Shown piece by piece: positions 35,601 through 50,335 of a stretch of DNA of 64,000 bases. Location of the stretch: contig OZ024743.1 in NCBI GenBank assembly GCA_964016885.1, positions 182,522,018-182,586,017 of the forward strand, in the 5' to 3' direction. The notes beneath the pieces were generated by a model. The model searched no databases. It saw nothing but the letters and a program-made list of their open reading frames with translations, and was not told the origin of the DNA. The position numbers and the translations under genes are program-made. The stretch is from Eledone cirrhosa (taxonomy: Eukaryota; Mollusca; Cephalopoda; Octopoda; Eledonidae). Each line of letters begins with the position of its first letter. Within the stretch, counting starts at the first letter, position 1.

Positions 35601-38600
35601 ATAAACACACACACTCTTCCCTACATATGCACAAGTTCATTTCTTCATAAACATACATTCTCTCTCTCTTCCCTACACATATACAATTGTGTTCCTTCAA
35701 TACACACACACACATGTAGATGTATGCACTCTTACACCTACACAGATTTCATTGAACAGCCTGACCTCATGTAACGTATATTCACAAAATAACAGATTTT
35801 ATTCAATGTCACAATTTCTTATTTTATCTTATATGAAGGAAAACAAAAACACAAAACTTGGTGTATTTTTTTTAAGTATTCATTTTAGATGTGAAAGATA
35901 TGCATGGTTTTAGTGCATAACAAGCATTAATTTGACATCTTAACACAGAAAGTTGCCAGGTTTTAAGTGTGAATTCTTAATTAAGCAAGCTGCACATTAT
36001 TAATATTATTATTGTTATTATTATTATTATTATTATTATTTTATCGACCCCATAAGGATGAAAGGCCAGCTAAACTCGGCAGGATTTGAGCGCAGAATAT
36101 AAAAAGCCATGACCCATTACGTTCTGAGTTCAAATCCCGCCATGGTTAGCTATGCCTTTCATCCTTATGGGCTCAAAATAAAGCACCAGTTTAGCACTGG
36201 GATCGATTTAGCTGGCCACCCCCAAAAAATGTTGGTCTTGTGCCTAAATCAGAAGTGGATTGGCAGTATCGGTAGAGGGTCAGACGCCATGCTTTGAAGC
36301 ATAGAGTTACCTCCCTGTATGATCTGAGTTCAAATCCCGCCGAGGTTAACTTTGCATTTCATCCTTACGGGGTCGATAAAATAAAGTACCAGTAATGCAC
36401 TGGTGAATTTGCTGGCCTTGTGCCAAAAGTAGAAACAATTATTTAGGATGGTTATTTGGCAGAATCAATGCAGTATTTAGTTACAATTCTTTACATTGAG
36501 TTCAAATCCAGCTGAGATCAACTTTGCCTTTTCTCCTGCCAGTGTCAAAATTATGTTCCAGTTAAGTATTGGGGATCAGTTTAACCAAATCTCCCCACCC
36601 ACAAAACTGTTAGGTCTAGTTCAGTATAACTCTCCCCTAGCCACAAAACTGCTAGACCTAGTTCAGTTTAACCAAATCTCCCCTAGCCACAAAACTGCTA
36701 GACCTAGTTCAGTATAACTCTCTCCTACCCACAAAACTGCTAGACCTAATGCTAAAATTAGAAATCATTAATAGAAATCCTATGTGACTCACCAGCAAAG
36801 TTTTTCAGCTATCTTTAGACTATGAGCTCCACTGAGCTCTTATACACACCATATTGAAAATCTTAGAATAATATAATAATAATAATAATAATGAAATTAT
36901 TGTGTAAAGTGCTCAGGTGCACTACAACTCGTCAAAGGTGCATGTATAGTACATAGAATAATATACAAATGTCAGGGAAGTGAATAGTGTATGAGTCATG
37001 ATATACATGTGTGTATGTGTGTGGAAGGGAACATTAGGTGTAGTGTTGGCGAATCTCGGGAAGCATGGAGGTTTTAAAGGATGTAGTGTCTCGACAGCTA
37101 ACAACTGATGCAGGTAGTTTGTTCCATGCTTCAGCAACTCTGAGCGTGAAAAAATGTTTCTGAAAGTCATGGGAGCTGTGCTGTTTTCTGAATTTGTGGA
37201 CATGTCCAAGTGTGTCAGACACATGGAAATCAAAAAGGTACTCAGGGTTGTTGTTGGCAAGATGGTTAATAATTTTGTGGGTGTTTATCAAGTCAGCTGC
37301 CCGGTGTCGGAGCTTCAATGTATCCATGCCCAGGGAAGCAAGGCGTTCAGAGTATGGTAGATGCCTGATGGAGGGTATTCGCTTGGTTGCACGTCTCTGA
37401 ACAGTTTACAGGAAGTCAATGTTCTGAGCAAGATAAGGGTTCCAGGCTGGTAATGCAAATTCTAAGTGTGGCCGCACCATAGCCATGGATAGCTGGAGAG
37501 TGGCTGACAAAGGTCTTGCTGAGTGATGCTAAGACACCCTCGGCCCTCTTGACAATTTTATAGACGTGCTTCGTCCAACACAAATCGCTGCTGACCATAA
37601 TGCCCAGGTCACATTCACAAGAAGACTTCTTGATATTAGTGCTGTGGAGGGAGTATGTGGACGCTGGTTTTTACTCCCAAAATGAATGGTGGTGCACTTG
37701 TCAACAGCTAGCTTGAGTTGCCAGTCTGTGATCCATTGTTACATTGTGTCCAGGTCTGATTGCAGGAAAGATCTATAGTGTTCAGGATCTGTCCTTTTTA
37801 TCTCAAGGTACAGCTTGATGTCATCTACGTATTTCAGTACTGTGGCATTCTTTAAGTTGGCATCTATGTCATTAATATATGCCACAAACAAAAAGGGGCC
37901 AAGAACAGATCCCTGTGGTACACCAGATGACATCTCATATGGTGAGGAATGCTGTCCCAGAACCGTGACTACCTCTCTTCGACTGAGAATGAAGGACTTC
38001 AACCAGTTAAAAAGATCATCCTTCACACCCATTGCAGAGAGTTTTGCCATAAGCCTTTTGTGTGGCACAGAATTGAAAGATTTCGCAAAGTCAAGGTAAA
38101 CAATATCCACCCATGAGCCGCCACCAGTGATCCGGGTGATGTCTTCAAGAAACTCGATAAGTTTCCCTCTGCAGTACAAACAATTTTTTTTGCTCTAATT
38201 ATCAGATTTATAATTCCTGTACAGTTTTACATAATCATATAAAATCAAAAACTAAAAATCTTTTTCAAAATTAAATCCTCCTCCTCTTAAGCTATATTAT
38301 GTTTCCCTTCACCATCAGTACCTAAGTTAAGAAGCACTGTTGGATATGGTTGACTTGCAGTTGGAACTAATGCAGAATATGGCGCCAACTATTTATATTA
38401 TTGATAAGTAAGAAAAACACTAAAATATTCCAACTATTGCCATATTTATAAACATTTATTTACATTGGGATCTTAACCATGGGAAGGCATTCTTACAGTT
38501 TTTAAACTTTACTCAAGGGTGCCTTAACCATGGGAAGGCATTCTTACTGTCTTTAAACTTTACCCAAGGGTGTTGTAACTTATCTTGTGTGAGAAGTGCC

Positions 38601-41600
38601 ATGATTTTACAGAAGTGGATCATGAGTGATGGATGTGAAGCAGCAAGGAAGATCAAATATGAATTATAGAGGATGATGCGAAGAGAAATGGAATGTGATG
38701 GTTGGGTCATCTGTTGGAGAAGGATGAAAGTGATTTGGTGAAAGGTGGGATGGAAGTGAATGTGGAAGAAAGTAGGGGAAGGGGAAAACAAAGAAGGGCA
38801 AAGCTGAGAATGATAGAAGGTGCAGATGATAGGGCAAAGTGGAAAAGTTTGTCATAAGGACTGCAAGGTTAACCCCTACTTTAGCAGAGAGAGCCTTAAA
38901 ATACTTGTGCTAAAGCTTCCCAACCAAAAGTAGTTTATTTCCATCCCAGGACTTATTGCAAGCAATAGTCTCTTTAGAAAGTTCCTCTTAATTTCTTACA
39001 CAAAGCTGATCTTAAATAAGACAATACACATATGTTCATTTATAAAAGAGATTTTTAACTGGAACAAGTTTTGTAAAAACAGCAGACAAATGATCAAGTC
39101 GTTGGATGAACGGCAAAACTTCAATTTCAGCAACATTTGAACTCAGAACTACTACCAAACTAAATACAGTAAAGTATTCTACATTTTGGGGCTGTTGACA
39201 ATATTTTATTTCAAATATCATGCTTACATTGAAATATTTAGAATTTTGTCCAAGAAAGTTATTCATTTTCAAACTAACAATGATTTTACATAGTAACCAG
39301 AATTGATAAATATAAATTAGTAAGAAATTGTAATTAAAATATTTTATAAATATTACTTTTTCTAAGTATCCTGCTGTTTGACATTTTAAAAATAATCCTA
39401 CCAATTGACATTTTAACAAAATCTCCAATGACAAATTATATGATGAGAGATATGTAAAGTTCATTCTGCTTGGCTCAGGACAGATATAAAGTTGACATTA
39501 TTAATAGATTTTAGATTAATACAAAACAATTTAATAACAGATTACAAAACAAATAAGAAAATATCACATCATACGTGGAAAAAGTCTTAAAACATTCTAA
39601 CAAATAGTAAATTCACTACAATAGTTTCCACTGTTTAATATATTTTACTGATAGACTATAACTTCTATTTTCTTTTAACCCTATAGCATAATTATTTCAC
39701 ATATTGAATCTATGAGATTTTGATGTTATTTATTTTGAGAATAATATCTTAACATCAGTATGAGCGGCCAGTTACAGCTGGTTTGAACAGAAAGAGGTGA
39801 GATAATTCTAGCCGGATACGGCCGTTTAAATGCTAAAGGGTTAAATCATTTACATTATGAACACCTCCAAGATCATTCATGCTACCAAATTAAATTCTAT
39901 CTACCAATAGGTCACACTACTTGCACAGATCCCCTTGATTCTCTGTCACCATCCTATTTTATTGTTCATCATATTTGGCAGGTCAGAGAGATTGCAGTTT
40001 ATGTTGTCATAAATCTACTTGATATAGGTCTTAGCTTGTCATCCTCTGCTAGCTCTTCCTTGTGTAGATACCCACAAAGGAGAGATTGCAGTTTATGTCA
40101 TCACAAATCTACTTGATATAGTTCTTGACTTGTCCTCTTCTACTATTTTTTTCCTTGTGTAGACACTCACAAAAAATCTTCATTAAATTCTATAGAAGCT
40201 TTAAGTGAAAATTATTGTACTCTAAAATTTACAACTAGTAAGGTAAAAGCAAATTAAATATTTTAAATACACAGCCAAAATCTTAATTATTCTAAAAACT
40301 AATTAACTCTTAACATCTTGTACTGCATTAGCAGTATTCTTGAAAAATACAAAACAGTATTATAACTGCATCACATGAAAAATTAAATCTTTAGTTTATT
40401 GCAATTTTCAATACAATGATCTGTCCACTAGTAAAAAAAATAAAATACTATAAACAAAACTTTTTTTTAGATGTCTGCTAAATCAATATAGGATGTTAAA
40501 AATTTATAGTTTGTTAGAAGGAAAACAGTCAACATAAAGTTAAAGAGTAACTTGACGATATGCCCATCTATTATATGTAGTTTATTTTAAATTTTATAAA
40601 AACAAGTCTAATTAAATAGGACCTAAAATCTTTTCATTAACTATTGGAATTATTTAAAATTGAAAAGAATAGTTTGCAAATATACATCAAATTGATGAAA
40701 GCTCAGCAATCCTTAATATTGATAGATTTTAGCAAATAATCAGGAAAATGTTTAAAAGGAAAATAATCAAATTAAAAAAATTAACACAGTATTTAAAACA
40801 TTGCTTCTAAAACATTTAAACATTTTAAATACCACTTCTCACAATAATAATTCCTAACACAGGCACAAGACCAGAAATTTAGGAGTATGGTATAGTGTTG
40901 GTACAATGATAAAATACACCCAGTTCACTCTGTAAAGTGGTAGTGATGAAAAAACACCCCCAGTACATTATGTAAGGCATCTAGCCATGGAAGGTAATGA
41001 GCAAGATGAGTTGCTTGGATCCTCATAGTTCTCATACAATGACAGCCCATTGAACCTATCCCAGCATGAAAAGCAGACATAAAATGATGATGTAGTCAAG
41101 TATATTAATCTTTATAATTGACTGAGACTTGTTTTATCAGCTGTGAAATAATAAAATAAAAGGCAAAAACTGATCAAGGCAGGATTTGAACACGAAATAC
41201 AAAGGAATTTAATGCAACTCTGATTCAGCCACTTCACTACCCATCACCTTCACTTTTTAGTCCCATAACTCCTGATGAAGTCATAGGGGCACCATAGTGA
41301 CATACAGCATTTCTTTTAAGCCTGGTAGAGCCCATCTCTCTCTTCAGGTCTGAACGCAATAGATTTCTTCCAGAGAAGGTTAGAAAATGAGGAAATGGAA
41401 GTGAGAAAGAATCGACCCTAGTATTAGACTGGTAGACTGGGTTTTTTAATTTTTATTAACCTCAAAGACATGGTTGACCTCGTCAGGATTTGAATTCAGA
41501 GAGCCAAAATGAATACTACAAAGTATTTTATCTGATGTTCTAACAACTCTACTTGATAATGGACATTGCTTTCACTGTCCATTATCAATATGTAAAGTTT

Positions 41601-44600
41601 AACTAAAATAGAACATTCCAGCAATAATTCTATTTATAAAATAACCAATACTCCATTAATTGTGAAACTTTTCTCAGCAAAATATACAGAGACATTTCAC
41701 AACTCAAAGTAGTAGTTTACATGGTTATTCAACCTGCTAGAAATAACAGCAAAATTTCCCTCAAATAACACTAACTTCTAAAAAGGGGAAGGCTAAATTG
41801 AACTTAGTCGATATGATATATCTAAATTGAACAACTTAGATGATATACCAAATGATAAGTTCGTGACGAAACTATAGCTCTGACCATGTAATTAATATCT
41901 GTATTAACTCTTAACATCCTACAATTGATTATTTTCAAACTTATTTAAACAATAAATAGTCAGTGTCCTTCAATAAAAAATATGGTAACTAGAAAGGGTT
42001 AAATTTCATCTTTTTAAATAATTACTACTTATTGTTGAGGCTGTGTTTCTTTTTCTTTTTTTTTATCAACGACAACCTCCAGGAAAATAATCTGTAATGG
42101 GTATAAATATGTCTATCACAATCTCTCTCCTTGACCTATTTCATCAGCTACTATCTTTACATAGTCATTTCTTACTAACGTAATCTGAAATCAAATCAAC
42201 ATTAATACAATCAATAACACTCAGTCCTCTCGCATATTCTATCTTAATTCTTTCATTTAGTAAATATACTTAAAAAACAAGCTTATTTCTGAAGCATTCA
42301 ACCAAATAAAAACTTGAAATATTTTATTCTTTTACTTGTTTCCACGAGTAGCCTGCGGCCATGCTGGGGCACTGCCTTAATTTAGTTCATCATATTGATC
42401 CCAGTACATATTTTATTGATGTCCTTTTAATTAATCCAATTCCTAAGGAGTGACTGATCTCCAAACTATGCACTATCGAGTAATGTCACTCCAAAGACCT
42501 TTCAGAGGAACCCCATTTCAGCCACTTGTATTTGCTATCATATTCTTTCAATTATTAAACACGCATACAATGGATTTTCAGGTTTGAGTTTCTGATTACT
42601 GAATTCCACTCATAAAGCATTGATGAACCAGAAGCCACAGTAGAGGACATTTGACCAAAGTACTGCACAGTAGGGTCACGCCTGGAAACATGGTTGTGAA
42701 ATGAACTTCTTAACTACATGTTTAGGCCTACCTTGAAAGCTCTGTCAAAAGTGGTGACATGAACTTAACCACATAGCTAAGCCTACCTCAGAAGCTCTAT
42801 CAACAGAAGTAGAGACATGGCAATGAAATTAACAGCAGAATAAGCAAGACTTGGTTGCCTTTAAGCAACTCAAGATCTGAAGAAGCAAAAAACTTTTGCT
42901 TGGTACCAAGATGAGATTTACAACAGCAATGTGCTTTCAATGCTCCTGTATGGGTGTGAAACGTGGAATGTGAAGACCAGCCAAGAGAACCCATTAATGT
43001 CTTTGACACTAAATGACTAAGGAAAATCCTTAGCATCAAGTGGGTGACTTCATTAACAGAGAAGTCTATCAATAAATCCACCAACGTGTGTCTGACATTA
43101 TATACAAATGTCAACTTGGCTGGTTGGGTTATGTCCCAAGTGGAAAAAATGCTGATTAATTCTTGTATTGGTACCCCCATGGAAAGAAGCAAAGAGAACT
43201 TCCCAAGATGAACTGGCGGCAGCTGTTAAACGTTGAAACGATATATTGATAGATGTAACTGACTGTGGTCATTAGAGCACTTTGGCTGCCTCATGTGTCT
43301 CAAGACATGGGATCTGCCTTATGCATCACATGACACAGAAGCTTCTAAGTAAGTAAGTAGGGCTATACTGATTTAAGAGTCATGTGTTTTAGTTATAGAT
43401 ACAACACAGTATCATTGATTTCACATGGAAAACTATCAACATCCTCTCAACCTCAAAAATATAAATTAAAAACAATTTACAAACAAGTTTATCAGTTTAC
43501 ATCCACTTTCCATGCTGACATTGGTTAGATGAATCCTTAAGACTTTTTTGGAGGTGGGGGTGTTACTGCCCTCCTAAACATGTCAGGAACCAAATAAGGT
43601 CTCATAAGTGAATAATTTCTTTTAAACTAAAACATTAAAGAGAAATCACTTGCCACAATTCCCATGTAAAAAGTAAACATAAAAACACTAATAGCCATAT
43701 TGGTCTCTTTTTTTCACAAATATTAGAGAAAACAAAATAAGATGGAAACAATTGAACAATGATACTCCAAGAGAGGAACTTACCTCCATGTTTTTGTTAT
43801 GACATCTCTACAACCTATATAGGATGCATGTTGGTCTTGAAGTCGTGATCGGACAACTTGGTATGGATATGTAGCTGCAGCAGCAATCATCTTTGATATC
43901 GCCGCAAATACTATATATTCCAGTGAACTCTACAATAAAACAATATTAAATTAATTATAACAATACTTTATTATGACCATACAGTTTAAAGTTATATATA
44001 GAATTGTTAGTATGTTGATGCCACAATAAACGCACCTAGTCCACCCTGTAAAGTGGCAGTTCATGTACCATAAAAGACACACCCAGTAGAAGCTATAGGA
44101 AAGTGGTTGGCATTAGGAAGGGCATCCATCCATAGAAACTATGTTAAATATGGAATGTAAGAAATAAAACTGATTACTACGACGTAACTGGTCTCTGACT
44201 ATGACAACAACTCCAATGGATGCCAGTGTGGAAAAGGGAGATATGATGGTGATGATGTTAGACATGATATATGTATATATATGTATATAAATAAATACCA
44301 CCCAAAAAAAAAATCATTGTTTCCTATTTGGATAAATTATATTTTGAGTAAATTACTAAACATTGAACAAATATGCTGTAAGAGTCCATTTAATATATTT
44401 TCACGTGAAGAGAAAAATTCACCAGGCATAACACACACACAGTACAACAGTGTAACTATAACTAAACACACTACACATTGAATTTGACATCTGCTTTTAT
44501 GTATGTATGTGTATGTATGTGTGTGCGTGCGTATGTATGTGTGTGCGTGTGTATGTATTATAAGTATGTATGTGTATGTATATGTGAGTATGTATGTGTG

Positions 44601-47600
44601 TGTGTGTGTGTGTGTAGTTGTGTAATTAAATGTTGATTAATTGGTAGTTGTGTTTATACCAGTCCAATCAATAAACAATGATGTAAGTAGGAGATAGAAA
44701 ATTACATAATGAGAATTATGGAAATCTAGCTTCGTATTCATTAGCTTTGCCTTTCATCTTTACAGGATCGATAAAGTACCAGTAATGCACTGGGGTCGAT
44801 TTCGTCGACTTTCCCCCTTCCCCAAAATTGTTGGCTTTGTACCTAAATCAGAAACCTTTATTATTGCTTTTCCTTTCATCCTTATGGGGGTCAATAAAAT
44901 AAAGTACCAGTAATGCACTGGGGTTGATTTAATCGACTTTTCCCTCCTCCAAAATTGTTGGCTTTGTGCCTAAATCAGAAAACATATATATTTTCTGATG
45001 GTTAAGCTTGTATCATCTCAACAGCAGATGAAGAACTTAGTATAGAGTACTAAGTTGAATAAGGGTCTTACCAATCTTAACCAATAATATTCCATGTGTG
45101 TGTGTAAAAAAAGTGTTCAAAAATTTAAATATTTTTTAAACAGAAATATGAACTTTACAAATAACCTCAAATTATGTTCTATGTTATTGTCTCTAAAGAT
45201 ATTATTATGAGCTCTAGAAACTAAATACAATATGGACATTATATAAATAGATAAGATAGAAACAGATACATGATGATATGTATATGTATATATATATATA
45301 TGTATATATATATATGTATATGTATATATGTATATGTATATATATATATGTATATATATATATGTATATATATATGTATATATATATGTATATGTATATA
45401 TATATGTATATGTATATATATGTATATATATGTATATGTATATATATATATCTATCATCATCATCATCATCATCATCATCATCGTTTAACGTCCGTGTTC
45501 CATGCTTGCATGGGTTTGGACGGGAGTTTTCCCACTTGAGGCAAGAGTGGTTGTCTTGCTCGCATAGGACTGTCTGGCGGGTTTTCTACAGTTGGATGCC
45601 CTTCCTAACACCAACCACATTTACATATATATATTAATATATATATATGTATGTATATATATATATGTATATTTATATATATATATGTATGTATGGAGGC
45701 ACATGGCTTAGTGGTTAGAGCATTGGCCTTGCAATCGAAAGGTTGTGAGTTCAATTCTCAGACCGGGTGATGTGTTGTTTCCTTGAGCAAGACACTTTAT
45801 TTCACATTGCTCCAGTTTACTCAGCTGTAGAAATGAGATGATAAGGACTGAGGTCCCTATCATTCCACTGCAAAGTGGTTGTGGAGGTGCCACGGCAAAA
45901 AAGCACCCAGCACTCACTGTAAATGAGGTTGGTGTTAGGAAGGGCATCCAGCTGTAGAAATCAAGCCAGCATCAGTTCCCATCCCACCCTTGCAAGCAGG
46001 GAAAAGTGGACTTAAAATGAAATGATGATATATATATATATATATATATGTATATGTATATATATATGTATGTATATACATATATATATGCATATAGTCC
46101 ACACTGTAAATGTGGTTGGTGTTAGGAACGGCATCCAGCCGTAGAAAACCCGCCAGACAGTCCTATACGAGCAAGACAACCAATCTTGCCTCAAGTGGGA
46201 AAACTCCCGTCCAAACCCATGCAAGCGTGGAAGAAGGACGTTAAACTATGATGATGATAGAAACAGATACATCTCTCTTCCACACCATCACTAATCTTAT
46301 AACAACATTATTTTTTGTTTATCCTTTGTTTACAACTACTTGTTCCACTGCTATCTCTATCTACACCTTATATACACATGTCTACACTGCTATCTATCTA
46401 CACCTTATATACACACAACTGTACTGAAGTAGACAGAGAGGGAGTTATAACATGTTTAACTATGGGGACAGAGGTACTAAAGTAAAGCGGCGGGGTTATA
46501 ACATGTTTAACTATGGGGACGGAGGTACTGAAGTAGAGAGATAAATATAAACATTTTAAAACAGTTTTGTATTGAAGAAACTAGGGCAGTTACAGACAGT
46601 TTGGAAAGAGGCAAAGAGGATGTCCCTAGATGAACTGGCAGCAATCAATAGAGACATGAAAACCATCAGCAAAAGTTGGAAGGATGTATTGATAGATGCA
46701 ACTGGCTGTGGTCATTGGAGCACTTTGGCTGTCTCATGTGTCTCAAGACATGGGATATATTGATAGATGTAACTGACTGGTCATTGGAGCACTTTGACTA
46801 CCTTATGTGTCTCAAGATGTACATTCAGACTGGGAATACAAACAAGGTACATTATCAACTTGGCTAATTACTGTATATACTTGTATATGAGCTGAGAAAT
46901 ATATGATACAAAAAAAAAAAAAGACTTATTTGCGGTCAATATTTTGCCAACTTCAAAATTCTACATAAATGAGAAGCTAAAATATTTTCACTTTCAGGGT
47001 GAATATTATACTGGTTTCATTTTGGAGATGAAATTTGTATTTCCTATTTTTTTTCAACATATTTTGAATGAATATGGCTTTAAAATGGTAGGAAATTTGT
47101 AAAAAATACTTACATAATGGAGTTGTAAAACAAAAACTATACTCTAAACAACACTTAAAACATTTTAAATATCAAAATATTAAAACTTCATAAATATATT
47201 CTCCACTCAGGAGAATTTCAAAACTGCACCATCTAAACATTACCTCCCTCAGCTTATAAACGAGATTTGGATTTTTACGCATGTCTCAGATATAAAATAA
47301 TTGTCAACTTATATTCAAGTATATACGGTATCATGTGACAGGCTCGAAAATAACAGCCAAATCACACCCTAAAGTCTTTAGAAAAAAAAAAAACCCAAAA
47401 GAAATCCATGTAGTCGAAGGGAGTTGAAGATCTAGACATCAATAATGAGTGATGAGAAGAGTGGCTAGAGAAAGAGAATAATGTGTTGATTACCTGCCTC
47501 AGCTTATAAATGGGGTTTGGAGTTTTACCTATTTCTCTGACAGAAAATAGAGGACCAGCTTATATTTGGATTGGCTTATATAGTAAATCTCAAGACACTT

Positions 47601-49821
47601 TATAAAAATTAAAAACACAAACATGCCCAAGTAAATCAATAGAATGACTATAATCCCTGGGACTAATATATTTAACACTCATCCTTTACATTAGACTTAG
47701 TCGGTGTAATCTATATAATGGTTTTCAACAACAAAAACAAAAACTGACAACTAAAACAGATTATTGAAATGGGTCTAAGTGAAAAACCAAGACTGCAATT
47801 AGCTAATTAGTCCACACCAATTAGATAGCTGAATAACAAATGAGAAATAAATATTATAAGATGATAATATTTAGCTACTTTACAGCTTTCCTCACTTCCC
47901 AGTTTTTCTTTATCTTTTTTTTAAATATTTATTTTACCTCCTGCTGGTCTTCCCTATTTCATTTTATATGGTTTTATTTTTATATTCCCTTATCTCTGTA
48001 TATCTTGTTTTTTGTTTATCAACTGCAAGAAGTACTAGATACTTCTAGTCTGTCATGGCTTACTAGCTCTATACAGACGTTTGAATTGATTAAATAATAG
48101 CAATTAAATATTGAGATAGGATGAAACATCAGAAGCTACATTAACTCAGTGAATGCTAGTCAACATAACAGAATAAACAAGCAATCTGTTTTGTTCAGCT
48201 AAGATATTATTTAATAGAATCATTCATCTATGACTTAATATAAACAATATAAAATCTATATTTACACAAGAGATACCAAAACCAGCGAATTAGAATCAGT
48301 TTTGTAACCAACGGTTCTTTGGCAAAGATACTCTATTTTTTTTATCTGAATCAACAAGATCCCTCATTTGCTTACTGAGTGCAGTGGAACTCGTCAGATG
48401 AGACCAAGGAAACAATGTTTCCATTGGTCTTTCCAATTGCTGATGCTATCTACTGGTTGTAACTCCTGGTAGATACTCCACTTTTAATGGCACAGGTGAT
48501 AGGAAGGGCATCCTGCCATAGAAAGTTTGTTCAAACAAAAGGTTGGGAGGACCCTTCAGTTGTGTGAAGGACATAACGACCTCCCTAGTGTTGGTAATCT
48601 ACACAAACACACCCAGTACGCACACACACACCGTAATATAAAAACTCCAATTTTCCTGTTTCCACTAAGCTTTAAGTATACTTCAAGTTAAACTATTCCA
48701 ATATTCTTTCCCTGGGTTACATTGAAATATAAACAGAAATCTATAAATACTGTGATATAAACTAATAAAGTTTACTTCTAACTGCTTTACAGCAGCCCTT
48801 GCTTCATTTTTCTTTACCTTTCTTTTAACCCTTTTATGACCACATTTCTAATGAAATACACTATTTTAATTAATTAATGAAGAATTTCGAAGGATTTACT
48901 TAAATTATTAATTATTTCATTACTAAGATAGTAACTTAATTAAAAGTTCTTAAATAAAATTATGTTGGAGGATTTTAATTTAAATTGGAAACTTTTAAAT
49001 GTGTGATTTTATTTCATAGAACCAGAGCTGGTTTAAATAGGGAAGGCCAACTGGAGGCAAAATACCAACTAAAGAGTTTAATATTTTGCACCCCGAGGTT
49101 AGCGTGAGGAAGGGCATCCAGCTGTAGAAACCAAGCGAGAATCAACCCTGTATGAGCATTACAAGGCCACCTGACCTAGCATGGCCCACAACAGAACTAA
49201 CCCATGCTAGCGTAAAAATATATGTAAAACGATGGTGATGATAATATATGTATATACACACAAATATATATATATATATGTTGGTACCACAAAACATCCA
49301 GCCTACATTGTAAAGTGACTGTAGGTGTCACGACAAAAAGCACCCAGCCCACACTGTAAATGTGGTTGGAGTTAGGAAGGGCATCCAGCCAGAAACAGTC
49401 CTATATGAGCAAGACAGTCACCCGACCCAACTTGCCTCTAAATGGGACAAACCCGCCTAACCCATGCTAGCTGGAAGATGGATGTTAAATGACGATGATG
49501 ATGGCCTTCCATATTTAAATATTTTATTTTATTTTATTTTTTAATTGATGTTTTGTTTTATTAATATTCACATATCTCTGTATATCTTGTTTTTATCGTT
49601 TCTCAACTGTAAGAAGTACTTAATACTTCTCCTAAGCATAAAAAAAAAGAAAAAGATAATTTTTCATCATCAAAGAAAAATTTTAACCAAGAGTTTAGCC
49701 TAAACTGTTTTTTTCATTTTTTTTTTTTTTGCTTTGAACGAAAAAAGGAAATGAAGACTGAATAACCTGGATATATTGCCAAAGTTGTTAAGTAAATGTT
49801 CAAGGCTAAAAAGCTTTAGAG

Positions 49822-49855
<34 letters not shown>

Positions 49856-50292
49856 CATTTACAATGCAAGTGTTCAACAAACATTAAACAACAGTAGAGA
49901 AAAAGATTAACATTTCTTCTGCAAAAATAGCAGATTTTCATTATTATCTAACAGTGAGCTGAGCTGTAATCTGGGTTAACATATTGACTTTTCACAAGAA
50001 ACAAAACAGAACCATCAATGTTGTAGCAGAAGAGAGAAAAAGTGTTCAAAGAGTAGAAATCTTTACATTATCACCATCATGGTTTAATGTCCATTTTCCA
50101 CACTAGACAAGTTGTTCCGCTGTGAGACATGTCAGAGCAGGTGATCATGTCTTGTTCATACAGAACTGTTTCTATAGCTGGTTGCCCTTCCTAACACCAA
50201 TCACATTTAAAGCATGAACTGGATGCTTTTTATTGTGTCACCAGTACAACCACCTTTCAAAATGGACTAGGTGTTTTTTGTCATATCAACAA

Positions 50293-50335
<43 letters not shown>

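Noticed and set aside
39036..39464. 142-codon minus-strand frame
   Set aside because: AT-rich, with no motif, and part of it is a degraded SINE-A.
42800..43192. 130-codon minus-strand frame
   Set aside because: Antisense to a decayed LINE segment whose plus-strand pieces (LLYGCETW) are recognisable.
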